Below are positions 49,801 to 61,800 of a DNA stretch of 64,000 nt, in pieces. The position numbers and the translations under genes are program-made. Where the stretch lies: positions 12,508,201 to 12,572,200 of the forward strand of contig OW204001.1 of NCBI GenBank assembly GCA_934047225.1, in the 5' to 3' direction. Under the pieces are notes generated by a model, which was given only the letters and a program-made list of their open reading frames with translations, had not been told where the DNA came from and searched no databases. This DNA is from Ypsolopha sequella (Eukaryota; Arthropoda; Insecta; Lepidoptera; Ypsolophidae). The first letter of the stretch is position 1. Each line of letters begins with the position of its first letter.

Positions 49801-52800
49801 TCTTAGAAGAAGTAAACACTTTTATGCACTAAAAAGCATGTAACTTAGTTTTAGTCCGCTTTTAGCAAGCATAAACCAGTACTTTTTAGAGCATGAGAAG
49901 TGAAAAAGAGTCAACATTTCAAAGAGGTAGCTTTAAAACTACTCTATTGTTTCCTTTTATTTTATTGTTTCATTTTAAACTAACTTAGTTTTTACTTTCT
50001 GTTAAAATGTAAATATAAAATTACTTACTGTTAAATTTAATTAAGTTTACTGATTGAAAACTTAAATATTATGGTTGATGCCTAGAGGGCTCTTTGTAAA
50101 AATTTATTAGGTGAACATTTTTTATCGGGATTTAGTTGTATAAGAATAATTTTTTTGTTGTGATTACGCTGTTAATCTGCCTAAAAGAAAATAAATGAAA
50201 AAATTATTATTTTTCACTCGCAATATCAGACGTTCGACTTTTGTTAACAGTATGAAATGTAGGGAATGGTCACTGTAGGGTATTTAATAATAAGAAAAAC
50301 AATACATATCCGTAAAAAATCCTGAAATATATAAAAAATTAAAGAATAAGAAAATATTATATGTATTTATTATGTTTATTTTGCGAAATCCATCGCTATC
50401 CATCGCGCTTGTCTTGATAACAAGAGGTCGCAGGTTCGAATCCTGGCCCGCGGAATTTTTTCAAATTCTTGCCTTTGGATTTGTTTCTGATTGATATTTT
50501 CTAGTCTGTATTGCACTCTTATAATATTTAGTGTATTACATTTATTATATATATTTTTTATGTATTTCATTTTATATGTATACTTATGGTATGTATTTTA
50601 TGCATATAAAAATAGAAGTAAGTACATTATTGTTATATTATATTATTATAGATTTTATATTATTTAATATGTATGTACTTAGGTTTATTTTGTGCACGTA
50701 AGAGTACTTATTAAAATGTGGATGGTTCGCTTTCAGAAATCTCTTATTAGAGATAAGCTCACCCATACGTACATACCTTTTAGTGTAACTGTTGGTGTTC
50801 GTGTTTCTTTGTACAATAAAGAATAAAGAAGAAAGTCCCTTTTAAAATCACTCGAAATCTGCCTTAGGTTAGCTATTTATCCGCACGTGACAGAATAGCC
50901 GACCAGGGTTCTGGTAATTGACTGATGAATAAACAAGCAACTATGTTTGCTTACTCTAAGTCCATCATACCCATTGTGGCTAGATTGTTCTAATTGGTAT
51001 CTAGGGAAAAAGATTACATAGAAACTGAATACTGGTGTCTGGTACCACAACGCATAAAATACGAATTCAATTTTACAAGTGGCTGGATTTTACTTGAAGA
51101 TTTTGCTTGTTAGTTTTTAGATACTGTATTTTTCTATAGAATAAATATTACGCGTTTGTACCGAGTGTGGACTGTGACTTGCATTTCACGGTTCAGACTC
51201 GGAAAACCTCTGACAACTCCTCGGAGATTCATGCTGTTTTCATATTCTTTATTGCACACCAAAAACAAAGTAATTTAAAAACTAGAAGTAGGGTACAATT
51301 GGCGGTACAATTTGGTCACTAAAAAGCGATCTCTTCCGGACAACCTTTGAATGGAGTAACTCTTAAAAGAAAGAAAACAATGTGTAGAGGCGGTGTACAG
51401 AATAAATAGATATTTATTTAAATAAAATTTAAAGCCTTTTTTAGCGTATTGACATTGACATTAAAATTAAAACATTTTTTTTTGCAATACTTAATTCTAA
51501 ACTATTTAAATATAAAATAGGAGCAAAGTTCAATTTTGATATTCGTCAGGTTGCGGCGAGGATAACTGTGTAGTTTTATCACATACACGCTACTGCTTGC
51601 CTGCACAGTTCGACTGTACAGGCAAAATGTGCATGCAAACCCTAGCGTCTATGGTCACCATTAAAACTGGACATAATAAAGCATAATCAGTAGCAGAGAG
51701 CAAGTACCAAATCATTAATCAGATTTCATTACAAACATTACATTTAGTAAGGACTACAGAAATGTAGCGTACGAGTGTCTACTTCCCTTCCATATAAATT
51801 AAGTTAATTTTTATTGCCATCCGTGCATACTGCATAGGAATAATTTATTACTTGAATTGTATATACAAGGTGACTTTTTGATCATCGTCCAAATTTATAC
51901 TGGGGGCTTGGTAAGTGATCGGCATCATTAATCAATGTGCTATTTCAAGACTACTTCTGTAGCTGTAGCTGTATGATGCTAAATAATTTTACAATTTCTT
52001 GACGTGTAATCTAAATAATTATGAATAAAAATGTCTTATGTCAATAACAATTTTTGTGAAATTCGTATGATGAAATTTCGACTTCCCATAGTAATTCACT
52101 CCCAGTCCTGAGTGAATCACTATGGGGAGTCAAAATTTCATCTTGTGAATTTTACAAAAATCGTTAATGGTTCATGATGCTGTTCACTTACCAAGGCTCA
52201 AGTATGAATTTGGACGATGTTTGCAAATTCACTTTGTATACCATAAAGTGCATGGTTGTATTGTATACCCAAATAAAACGAAATTTGAAAGAGATATCTT
52301 TTCATTCCAGTTAATAAACAAATTCGACGGTCTACACTTCACGAAAAACGACGAAAACTTTGTGGAAGCGTTCGCCATTTTTTGTGGAATGGGAATCCAC
52401 AACACACATATGTACGAGAAGGCTATCACTGCGATGGCCAAGCAGAGTGTGACGCTTGACGTAAGTACATCCGTTTTTGTGGAAATAATAGACATTCATT
52501 ATATTGTTCCATGGTATAATAGTAAAAAATTACTAGGACGATTTAAAACACTGTATAACCTTGTGAACTTTAAATTATGTTTGGCTCAAAAGGACTGCAT
52601 CCAGAGCCATTAAACTGTAGAAAAAAAAGTATAACATTTATGATACACAGAAAAGGTAGCCAACCATTGTAAATAAATAAAAAATAAAAAAATAGAGCCC
52701 TAGGACAAAATAATTGACTTTCTGTTCGGTTTTGATGCATAAAAAGTGGGCCTTTACGAGCACTTGCATTGAAAATGAATTTATTCACTGCGCCCATCGA

Positions 52801-55800
52801 TGTAATAATTCTCCTATGACACATTTTATACAAAATTATAGGAACATTTTTGTCTCAAGATGTCTTAATATTTAATATTTACCTGAAGCAAAAACACATT
52901 TCTTTCACTAACCCTTGGGTAAACTAAATAACGAACCTCTTTACATAACAAAAATAAGTTTTAAATAGGTCGGTGTAGTCGCCTTGTCCATTGTTAGTGA
53001 AAATAGGACGTTATAATAAACCGCTGTTGTCACTGACCTCTAGCAACTATAGCAAAACAAATTGTAGGTTTGTACAAGTACAACTTGTACTATTACTAGA
53101 GGTCAGTGGCTGTTGTTCATGTCATCTGTCAACTGACGCTTCTCAGTCCATCCCAATTGTCTCATTTACATATTTTACAACAAACTCCCTTGAAACCCTA
53201 TCGCCCCCTATCCCAGTAATAAAGGTAGCTTACCGACGAATGTTTCGTAGTACAGAAAGAATTTACGCAATTCTCAGATTCTTGCTTGCTTTGAGTTAAG
53301 TAGCAAAATAAGAATTTTATTTTATGATGCGAAAAGTTCAATAATGGTAGCACAAGAGCTGTCAATCAGTCAATTAAGGGGCTCAACAATGTTAAACATC
53401 AGTTTTGTATTGGATCCAGTTCCGTCAATGAAGACGCTAAAAATTTAAAAAAAATATGGCGTGTTACTCAAGACAATTATTAATTAAATTTTAAGTAAAG
53501 ATACTTTCAATCTTCTTTTAATTTTATAAGTTTAAAAAAAGCATGAATTTCATGAAAAAAGAGATCCAGTTTCCATATTTCAAAACCGATTAAAACGAAA
53601 CCAACACACGCAGATACTATCTAGAAAAAAATATCTTTATTACATAATGAAATTCTAGTAATTAATGTCCTAATGTAGCCGTGATTTCAAAATAACTGAA
53701 TTTTGAGTGCGATCTGATTAGAGCAGGAAAGACAGTTGAAAACAAAAGCGTTAGAGCAGGACTGAATTTTAGCATTTTGCAGAGTTGATGGCAACTGAGT
53801 ACTACTTACGTACTTCGTTTTGTAAATATCAAAAATATATTCCAAAGTGTAGGCGTAAGTAAATTATTTCGGGTGAGGTTTCGGAAAAGTTATTTATCTA
53901 AAGTAGAATGAGATCGTAACTTATTTGGCCTCCTATATTATTTACGTCGTATATTTTTAGCTAATCTCTTAATTTAATACTAGACTTTACTCGCGGCTCC
54001 AGCCGCGTTTATTGAACTCTGCTCCATTTTCGGTTTGGGCATTATTTTATTAACACTCTTTATATGTTGATATATGTTATCCAGCACCCATAGTATCCAT
54101 TAAACAGTATGTCACGCTCCTCGCACTTGTAATTCAACTAAGTCGCTTCGCGTGTATTAAGGTGGCTCCGTCGGAATAATTAGCAACTCGATTCGTGGTG
54201 GTTGAAATTTCGAACAAAACCATATTAAAATAAAGTCCTTATCAGCTCGCAGTGCAACATGGCTGTTACGTCAGTCGCTGCGGCTGACAAGTGCGAAAAT
54301 AGTGTGTTTTTGATTTATTTTATCCAAAATAAAATTAATTTCCAAGAATTGAGAAAACCAAATCATTTTATATTTTTATGTCTAGAAGTTTATAAATTTT
54401 CATACTGTTTCGATAAAAACTGCAGCAGTTATGTTGTTACAAGTGAACAAAAAATCGAGAAATAAGGGTAAACTTGGAATTTTCTTGCTTCACTTCTGTA
54501 TGTTATAATGAAATTCAGGAAAAACCACATCACTATTTGTATCATGCAGATTACTATGTATTTTTCTTCTGTTGAAAAATGCTATAGTTACCTTATAAAA
54601 TGATTACAAAGTTACTTAGTTCAAGGTCGTTGGCGTTGGTAGAAACCTTAAACACTGTGCTACGGGTGCTGGGTCACTACGATTATAATAAAGAAAACCG
54701 CATCCTAAATTCGGTTCAGTGGTTTCGGAGATGTGCGCGAACAAACAAACAGAAACAGACAGAAAAGTAATCAAAAAATTGCTAATTTGTATTCTTTTAC
54801 TCGTCTTCTTTCTATTTTTATTACTTTTCTTCAATGTACAGACACGCCGGGTTCTACTGTTTTATTATATGTATTGATTTTATGCCTATTTCAGGTTTTA
54901 AGTTACCACGCGTCGGCGTCAACCGACGACGCACAGCGGTTACGGGTAAGTTTAATTACAAACGTATTCATTTATTTTGAAATGTTCTCTAATCCTATTT
55001 AATAACGTTCTTGAAAATAAAATTAAACTTCAAAAGAAAGACTGGCATGGCAGTCTGCCAAAGGATAGTTCCGTTGCCGAATACGACCAAATACACAACA
55101 TGCTCTTAGAGACTCGAGTGTCTAGCGTCGTTTTATAACTTTCATTTCATACCATGACTGGCAACTATGGCTCGTTGTTTATACAGGGTGACTTCGAATG
55201 TAACCCCAATAATTTGAGGGTGTCTTTATAAACATCTTTGGAACATATTTAAGATGACAAAACAATTAAAATTAGTACTTAAAAATAGCATTAGAAAATG
55301 TTACTAGCAAACATTATTCGTGGTAACCCTAACTTGATAGTAGTCTGACTTAAATAATTTAAAACTGCTAAAACTGTAACTACATACAAGTCTTTACAAC
55401 GAGAGTCGAGTCGAGATATGTTGGAGAGACTTTGACGTCGCAACAACTCACCCACGCATCTACCGCGCTGCCAATGCCTCTTTTTGGGTGCCTATCATTT
55501 CTGGGAATTTTACGGAAACCTTTAAGTGGTTATAACTTTTAAACCAATCAATTAAATAATAATAATAATAATAAAATTTATTTCAGACAGGGTCCATAAA
55601 GTGTTAGTAATACAAAACTTATGGACTAGTGTTAGTAAGAGAACAGGCGAGTAAAATTAGTATTAAAATAAATTAAATCAAATCAAATTAAATTAAATCA
55701 AATCAAATTTAATCAAATTAAATTATTTATTGTGGTGCTCCATCCACTTTTTAAAAAGGGGAGAGTCCCACCTATCGGATAACACCTTCAGGATACTATT

Positions 55801-58800
55801 GGGGCTGGCTCGAATTCGACTGAGCAGCGACGCACAGTACTTTCGCATGAAATGAAATTTAAACAATTTTGTGAACTCAGATAATATTATTTTTAAAGAA
55901 CAGACATCATGACGCGACCAGCTCAGTTGTGGGCGTTACCAAATGTCATGCTGTTTCATTTCGCTATAAGAAACTTGCGAGGACAATACAATCGTGCCAA
56001 TTTCGTCGCGGACGCAAAGTTGAAAACTTGTTTTTGAAAAACATGATTTTGGCAAGACCCTAGACTTTTTCAAACATTATTTTTGGTTATTATTAATCTA
56101 GATAACAATTTCGATGTTTAACTCGAAATATTTTTGTCACATTCATGAAATTACATTTTTGGTAAAAAACCGTTAAATTTATTTTTGGCGCAACCGACCC
56201 TTAAGTTCGCTAATAGAAAAAAAATTGTGAAGTTACCTCTAAATTTCATGTTTTTCGAGTCTTAAAGGGCTTTCCTTAAATTATACAGCCTTGAAATTTG
56301 GTTTAAAAATAAGTGTCCAATAACCCCGTCTAAACATCTGAGAATATTTTAATAATTCCATCAAGAAGCAGAGTTATTAAAATAAAATCAGTTTTTCGAG
56401 AGCCGCGGCTGTGAGCGCGCTAATTTCAACTAAAAGGAAACATCGTAGAGTTCATTTCTGATTGATGCAAAATGAGGTGCTCAATCTGACCTTACACAGA
56501 CCCTTAAGATTACCGTTACCGGGTGGATAGAAGCAACAAATTTGTTATGACGGTACCTGAGGATGTACTGATAAATGAAGCCCAGGAGCCCTCTGGGCAA
56601 AAAGAAATTGCCTTCAGAATTATTTTTTGTTATTTAAAAATGTAATTGAAAATTAATAGCCAAAAAATTACTGTTAATTTTCAATTACAGCTTTAAGAAA
56701 ACCGGACCTTCAGAGATAATATCCTTTTTCTTATTCAAGAGGGCGCTTATAAGGTAACATTTATCATACACCCTAAAGTACCTTCATTCATACCAAATTT
56801 GGTGATTCTATCCATCCGGTAACGATAATTTCACATATCATTGCCTTCAGAATTAATTTTTGTTATTTAAAAATGTAATTGAAAATTAATAGCCAAAAAA
56901 TTACTGTTAATTTTCAATTACAGCTTTAAGAAAACCGGACCTTCAGAGATAATATCCTTTTTCTTATTCAAGAGGGCGCTTATAAGGTAACATTTATCAT
57001 ACACCCTAAAGTACCTTCATTCATACCAAATTTGGTGATTCTATCCGATCTATCCATCCGGTAACGATAATTTCACATATCCAATTAAGAATGTCCTGGA
57101 CGTAAATTAAAAATTTGTGATCGAATTAAAGATAAAATTTTACTAGTAAAATTACTTTGAAATAATAGTATTTTCATATTATTGACAAACTCCCCCCCTC
57201 CCGGAAGGACATATTTTCTTTTATATTATTCCAAAATAATTAGACTCCTGATTTTAATAATATTGTTGTTAGCCATGGTCTAATTAACGTGGTCTTTTTA
57301 AAAAAATATACAAGATGAATTTGTGAACATCGTCCAAATTCATACTTGCGCCTTGGTAAATGATCAGCATCATGAACCAATAACGATTTTTGTCAAATTC
57401 ATAAAATGAAATTTTGACTCCCCATAGTGATTCACTCAGGACTGGGAGTGAATTACTATGGGAAGTCGAAATTTCATTGTACGAATTTCACAAAAAATGT
57501 TATAGGTTCATGATGCTGATCACTTACCAAGCCTCCAGTATGAATTTGGACGGTGATCAAAAAGTCACCTTGTATTTATCAGGGATTCTTTTGAATTTTA
57601 ATTTTTCAGTAAGTTTACTGATATGTTCCCAATTTTCACTCAGTCTACATTTAATTCAACCTACTCCATACAAAGATTATTGATCGACTGGATCAATGTG
57701 CGAAAAAAGTACCCCGTTTTTATGTCCCTCTTTTATTTCCAGACGTTACGGATACCCTCTTCAGTATACTTCAACCTCCACGAGTTGACCTTCGATGATA
57801 TCGAGATGTCAGATGACGACACCCTCTGTGCATGTCTCCGAATGTTCCTAGACCTTGACTTCGTTGAGAGGTTCCATATAGACTACAGTGTACTGTGTAG
57901 GTGGTTGTTGAGTGTGAAGAAGAACTATAGACATGTGACCTATCATAACTGGAGACATGCGTTTAATGTCGCGCAGATGATGTTCGCTATTTTAACGGTG
58001 AGTGAATCTTGACTGGTAATACAGTGCTACGAGTATCTTATGGCGCGTGGATTGGTTGTGTCGAAAATCGGAACTAACGCCACTACCATACTCCTTGTTT
58101 CACAGCTGCGCCCTCCTGTCACTGTTATCCACGCGCCGTCAGATCCTTGTAGCACTGTATTTGGTTGTTAGAATAACAAGCGTCGATTGAAACATAAAAA
58201 AAAGCCATCCCTACATAATGTACACGTTTCGTCGTAGTAAATTTTACTTGCTCAGAAATACTTTACTAGACGCCCAAAATAAGTAACAAATATTCTTCCG
58301 TGTTTTTTCTGCACCATTATCTTTTTTTGGATATTTAAAAAAATGTTTCTTAGCCCGTAAGTGTATTTTTCTACTACCTTTATGAAAAAGTTCCATTTAA
58401 TACTCGAAGTTAGTTTTGAAAATCGAACTTTCCGGGCCCCTTTGTGGAATAACTAACAGATCAGTTTGAAATATCGTATTGAAATTTAATTTTTTGCCAA
58501 ATTAGGTTCTTTTTGACGTTTGTCTTCATTTCATGCTAAATTAGGTTCTTTTTGACGTCCTTAGTTTGTCTTTACAATCGAAATTCGCTGCGTTCCGATT
58601 CACGACATAATCGATTATATCACGTCTGACACTCTTTTTTCGCAAAATGATACTGGCCACAAACAAAAGCCGCCGGCCGAAGCCTGAAAAAAGAAAAGGT
58701 AAAAACCACGCCGCGCTTTGCAAAGTCATAAAATACATTAAATTTGAAAGGAAAAATTTAATATTTATATACATAAATCGAAAGGTAGTAGAAAAAGTAT

Positions 58801-61800
58801 CGTTCGCAACGAGTAAAAATGGGTTTTCTTACCCTCGGAATGTAAGCTTCCGACGTTCGCCTTCGGCTCACGTCAAAACTAGCTTTATTCCTGGGGTAAG
58901 AAAATCCGCCATTTTATACTAGTCACGAAATATACTATTTTAGTTGTAAGCATTAGTTTTACTTGCGATGTAGATGGTAAGAAGATTATACCCATATATG
59001 ACCAAGGAGTCCATAACTAAACAAAAGTAAATGCAATTAAAATAAAAAATGAAAAAATTTAAAAAAAATGGGCAAAAGTAGTTCCGGGCATAATATGGTA
59101 AATGCAATTCAAACATTTAACAATTAAAATTATATAGATAATTCCAATTGAAGCAAGAGTATTTCTGGGCATATAATATTGTACAGTACTCCCAAAGTAA
59201 TAATGCGCATACAAATCTATAGCCGAGCGATCGGATGTACCACGTGGCCCTATTGATTGTATAGAAAGTGTAAGTAAATACGAACTTTGCCGAACAGTGG
59301 CGAAGATTTGTATGCATATTATCACTTTGGGAGCACTGTATCTATAAGTACGTGTGTGTTACTGACCTATATGTATTTTACTTGCCCTTCAATAAATTTA
59401 TTTTATTTCTTTCAATATGCCAATTTTAAACACAAATCCTCTTTCGAATTATGCCGGATAAGAAACTGTACAACGGTAAAAGAGTTTACATCGTTGACGA
59501 CCCCTAAAAAGCATTTTAAATTAATTGAATTGAGCTTAGTTAAGGCCAGGGTATTCAGAGAAATCATTCCTGCTCCAACGCTTTGAGTTTACACTAGTCT
59601 AACCTGCTCAGTGAAAGCCGATCGCTCACAAATTTCGCGATTTTGAGGTGTTTTTATTTATTACTAGCTTTTGCCCGCGCTGATTTTGTTTGCATTTTCC
59701 TGGAGTAAAAAGGAGCCTTTGTCGTAAATTAGTAACGTCGATCCGTTGCACCATCGCTGCGTGAAATAAGGATAAACCAACAAACACACTTTCGCATTTA
59801 TAGTAGAGGTACGGAAGGTACGGATTTTGGAACAAGAGGGATGAGTTTTTAATATAGCGGCCGTTTTATCATACTAGCTTTTGCCCCCGGCTTCACCCGC
59901 GTTAATTTAGTTTTGTGTAGTACTTTTTGTAGAACGTATTTAAATCTGGTTTGGAGTATTTTTGGTGCAATTATTTGATCTCCAGGTAAATTTTGTCACC
60001 CCATTTCCCTCTTTTAGGGGTTGAATTCTGAAAAAAGCTGAAACACATGTTTACTCATTTATGGATAAGAGGTACTCCTGGAATAAAATATTCTAACTAA
60101 TCTTGTTTCCCCATATGAAATCTGGACCCCCGTTTCACCTCCTTAGGGGTGGAATTTCAAAAAATCCTTTCTTCTTCCTTCTCTACATTACAAAAGAAAG
60201 CTCTGTGCAAAATTTCAGCTTTCTAGGTCCAAGGGTTTGGGCTGTGCGTTGATGAGTCAGTGAATGAGTGAGTCAGTCAGGACTTCTATTTTTATATATT
60301 TGATTTCCGACGTCGTTTACTTTGGCATTCAGTTTTATTGTCTAAAACCTAATATGACGCAAATGAACTGCAAGTAATCGTGTATCAAACGGCCGAAATA
60401 TCAAAATCAAAGAGTGAAGTATGACATGTATTTATTCAAAATCTATTTACAAAAAATATACGACGTTTATCCGGAAAAACATGAATACCCTCGCCTTAAG
60501 AAAAGTTATTTAGTCCATAGTTTGCTTAAAAAGGTAGGATTTTAGCGAGATGAAAATAAATTTCACGGTCTCTTGGTTTTGTAAGTGAAACAATAGTTCG
60601 TGATGTAATTGTATTGATGACTTACGAGAGTTTGTTTTTCTGGATAACAGCCAAACAAAAATCTCTTTAATCTATCTGTTGTATTGATACGCTTTTTTTT
60701 AGAGGATGGCATACCCTAGCAACTTTTTTTATTATCCGTCCAGCACAATAAGTCTAATGGCAAAGATCTTATTGGCTTTTCATAGAAGCGATTATATGTT
60801 ATGTTGGCTCTTTGGCCTCTTGTTCTTGAACGCGTAATAATAGTGATCACGCAGCGAAACAACAAATTGGTGTGTTTTTAGCTTATACTGAAATATTTTG
60901 CAGGGAAAAAAATTTTGGATTTAGGTAACATCCCTTCATATTTCTATTGTCTATTTTATAAAAAAAAATCAAGTTTATCTTTTAACAGCGTCTTTGAAAC
61001 GAAATTTTGAAAACCAAAAAAAAGAGGGTGGAAAACGTTTTTTTTTTGACAAAAGTATAAATCTTAAAACATTTTTATAGGTGGAATCCCTAGATAGAAG
61101 ATCGATAAATCAAATATATTTTCTTCAATATGAGGAGAGACCTAGTTTCTTCCAATGAACCCTTGAAAACCTGGTGTTGTTGATGTTCTAGCGTCAGGTG
61201 TCCCGTTAAACAAAACAGTTTATCTCAATATACAACGTGTAACAGAAAGGTGTGGTTATATAAGAGATTATTCAGTCAATGGTATAGAACAATTTTAACT
61301 ATGGAGCTAACGCCAAAATCATGAAAAAAAAATCGGCCAAGTGCGAGTCAGATTTGCGTACCTAGGGTTCCGTATTGTGGATGATAAATTTAATTTTGTA
61401 ATTTTTTTCGTGAATTTCTCAACCGCTTTATTTTCCCTGTAATCTTTACATAAACACGTATTACCATGATTTTTTTCATATTTTTGGTCTACCAGTTTTG
61501 GAGATAAGGGGGGGAGGCATACATTTTTTTATTGTTTTTCAAGGATTTCTCGAAATAGATGCAATCAAATATAGCCAAACTAAATATTTTTACAATCAGC
61601 TTTTTAATATAGGTCACACTTGTACACCCACGTTTTACAGACGATTATATTAATCAGAAACACCAGTCCTCAAGGATCCACGTTGTATTTTGTATTCGAT
61701 ATTTCAGGAAACCCAGTGGTGGAAAATCTTCGGTGAACTGGAGTGCTTGGCGCTGATCATCGGCTGCTTGTGCCACGATCTCGACCATCGGGGGACCAAT

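Larger units (their letters stand above)
45492..52310 (+). other. Pde11 intron, 6.8 kb
   Basis: Bounded by atacag/gtaaca and tttcattccag/ttaata. It contains ACAGGGTG-ended inverted-repeat elements (46226-46533, 48651-49669), an AT microsatellite, a tRNA-like fragment and a palindromic element that ends 70 bases before the next exon. 46535-47990 and 50640-51860 show nothing recognisable. Confidence 0.85.
54946..57742 (+). other. Pde11 intron, 2.8 kb
   Basis: Carries AAT and AAATC microsatellites (55556-55575, 55670-55725), a 233-base tandem duplication with an internal hairpin (56607-57080), and a palindromic element (57307-57575) about 170 bases before the next acceptor (tttatttccag/acgtta). 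55730-56600 is unassigned. Confidence 0.82.
57998..61707 (+). other. Pde11 intron, 3.7 kb
   Basis: Contains an imperfect palindromic element (59180-59341), a LINE-like 3' fragment (59873-60303) and the fragment pair at 61230-61530. 58200-59150 and 60310-61220 show nothing I can name. Ends at gatatttcag/gaaacc. Confidence 0.82.
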
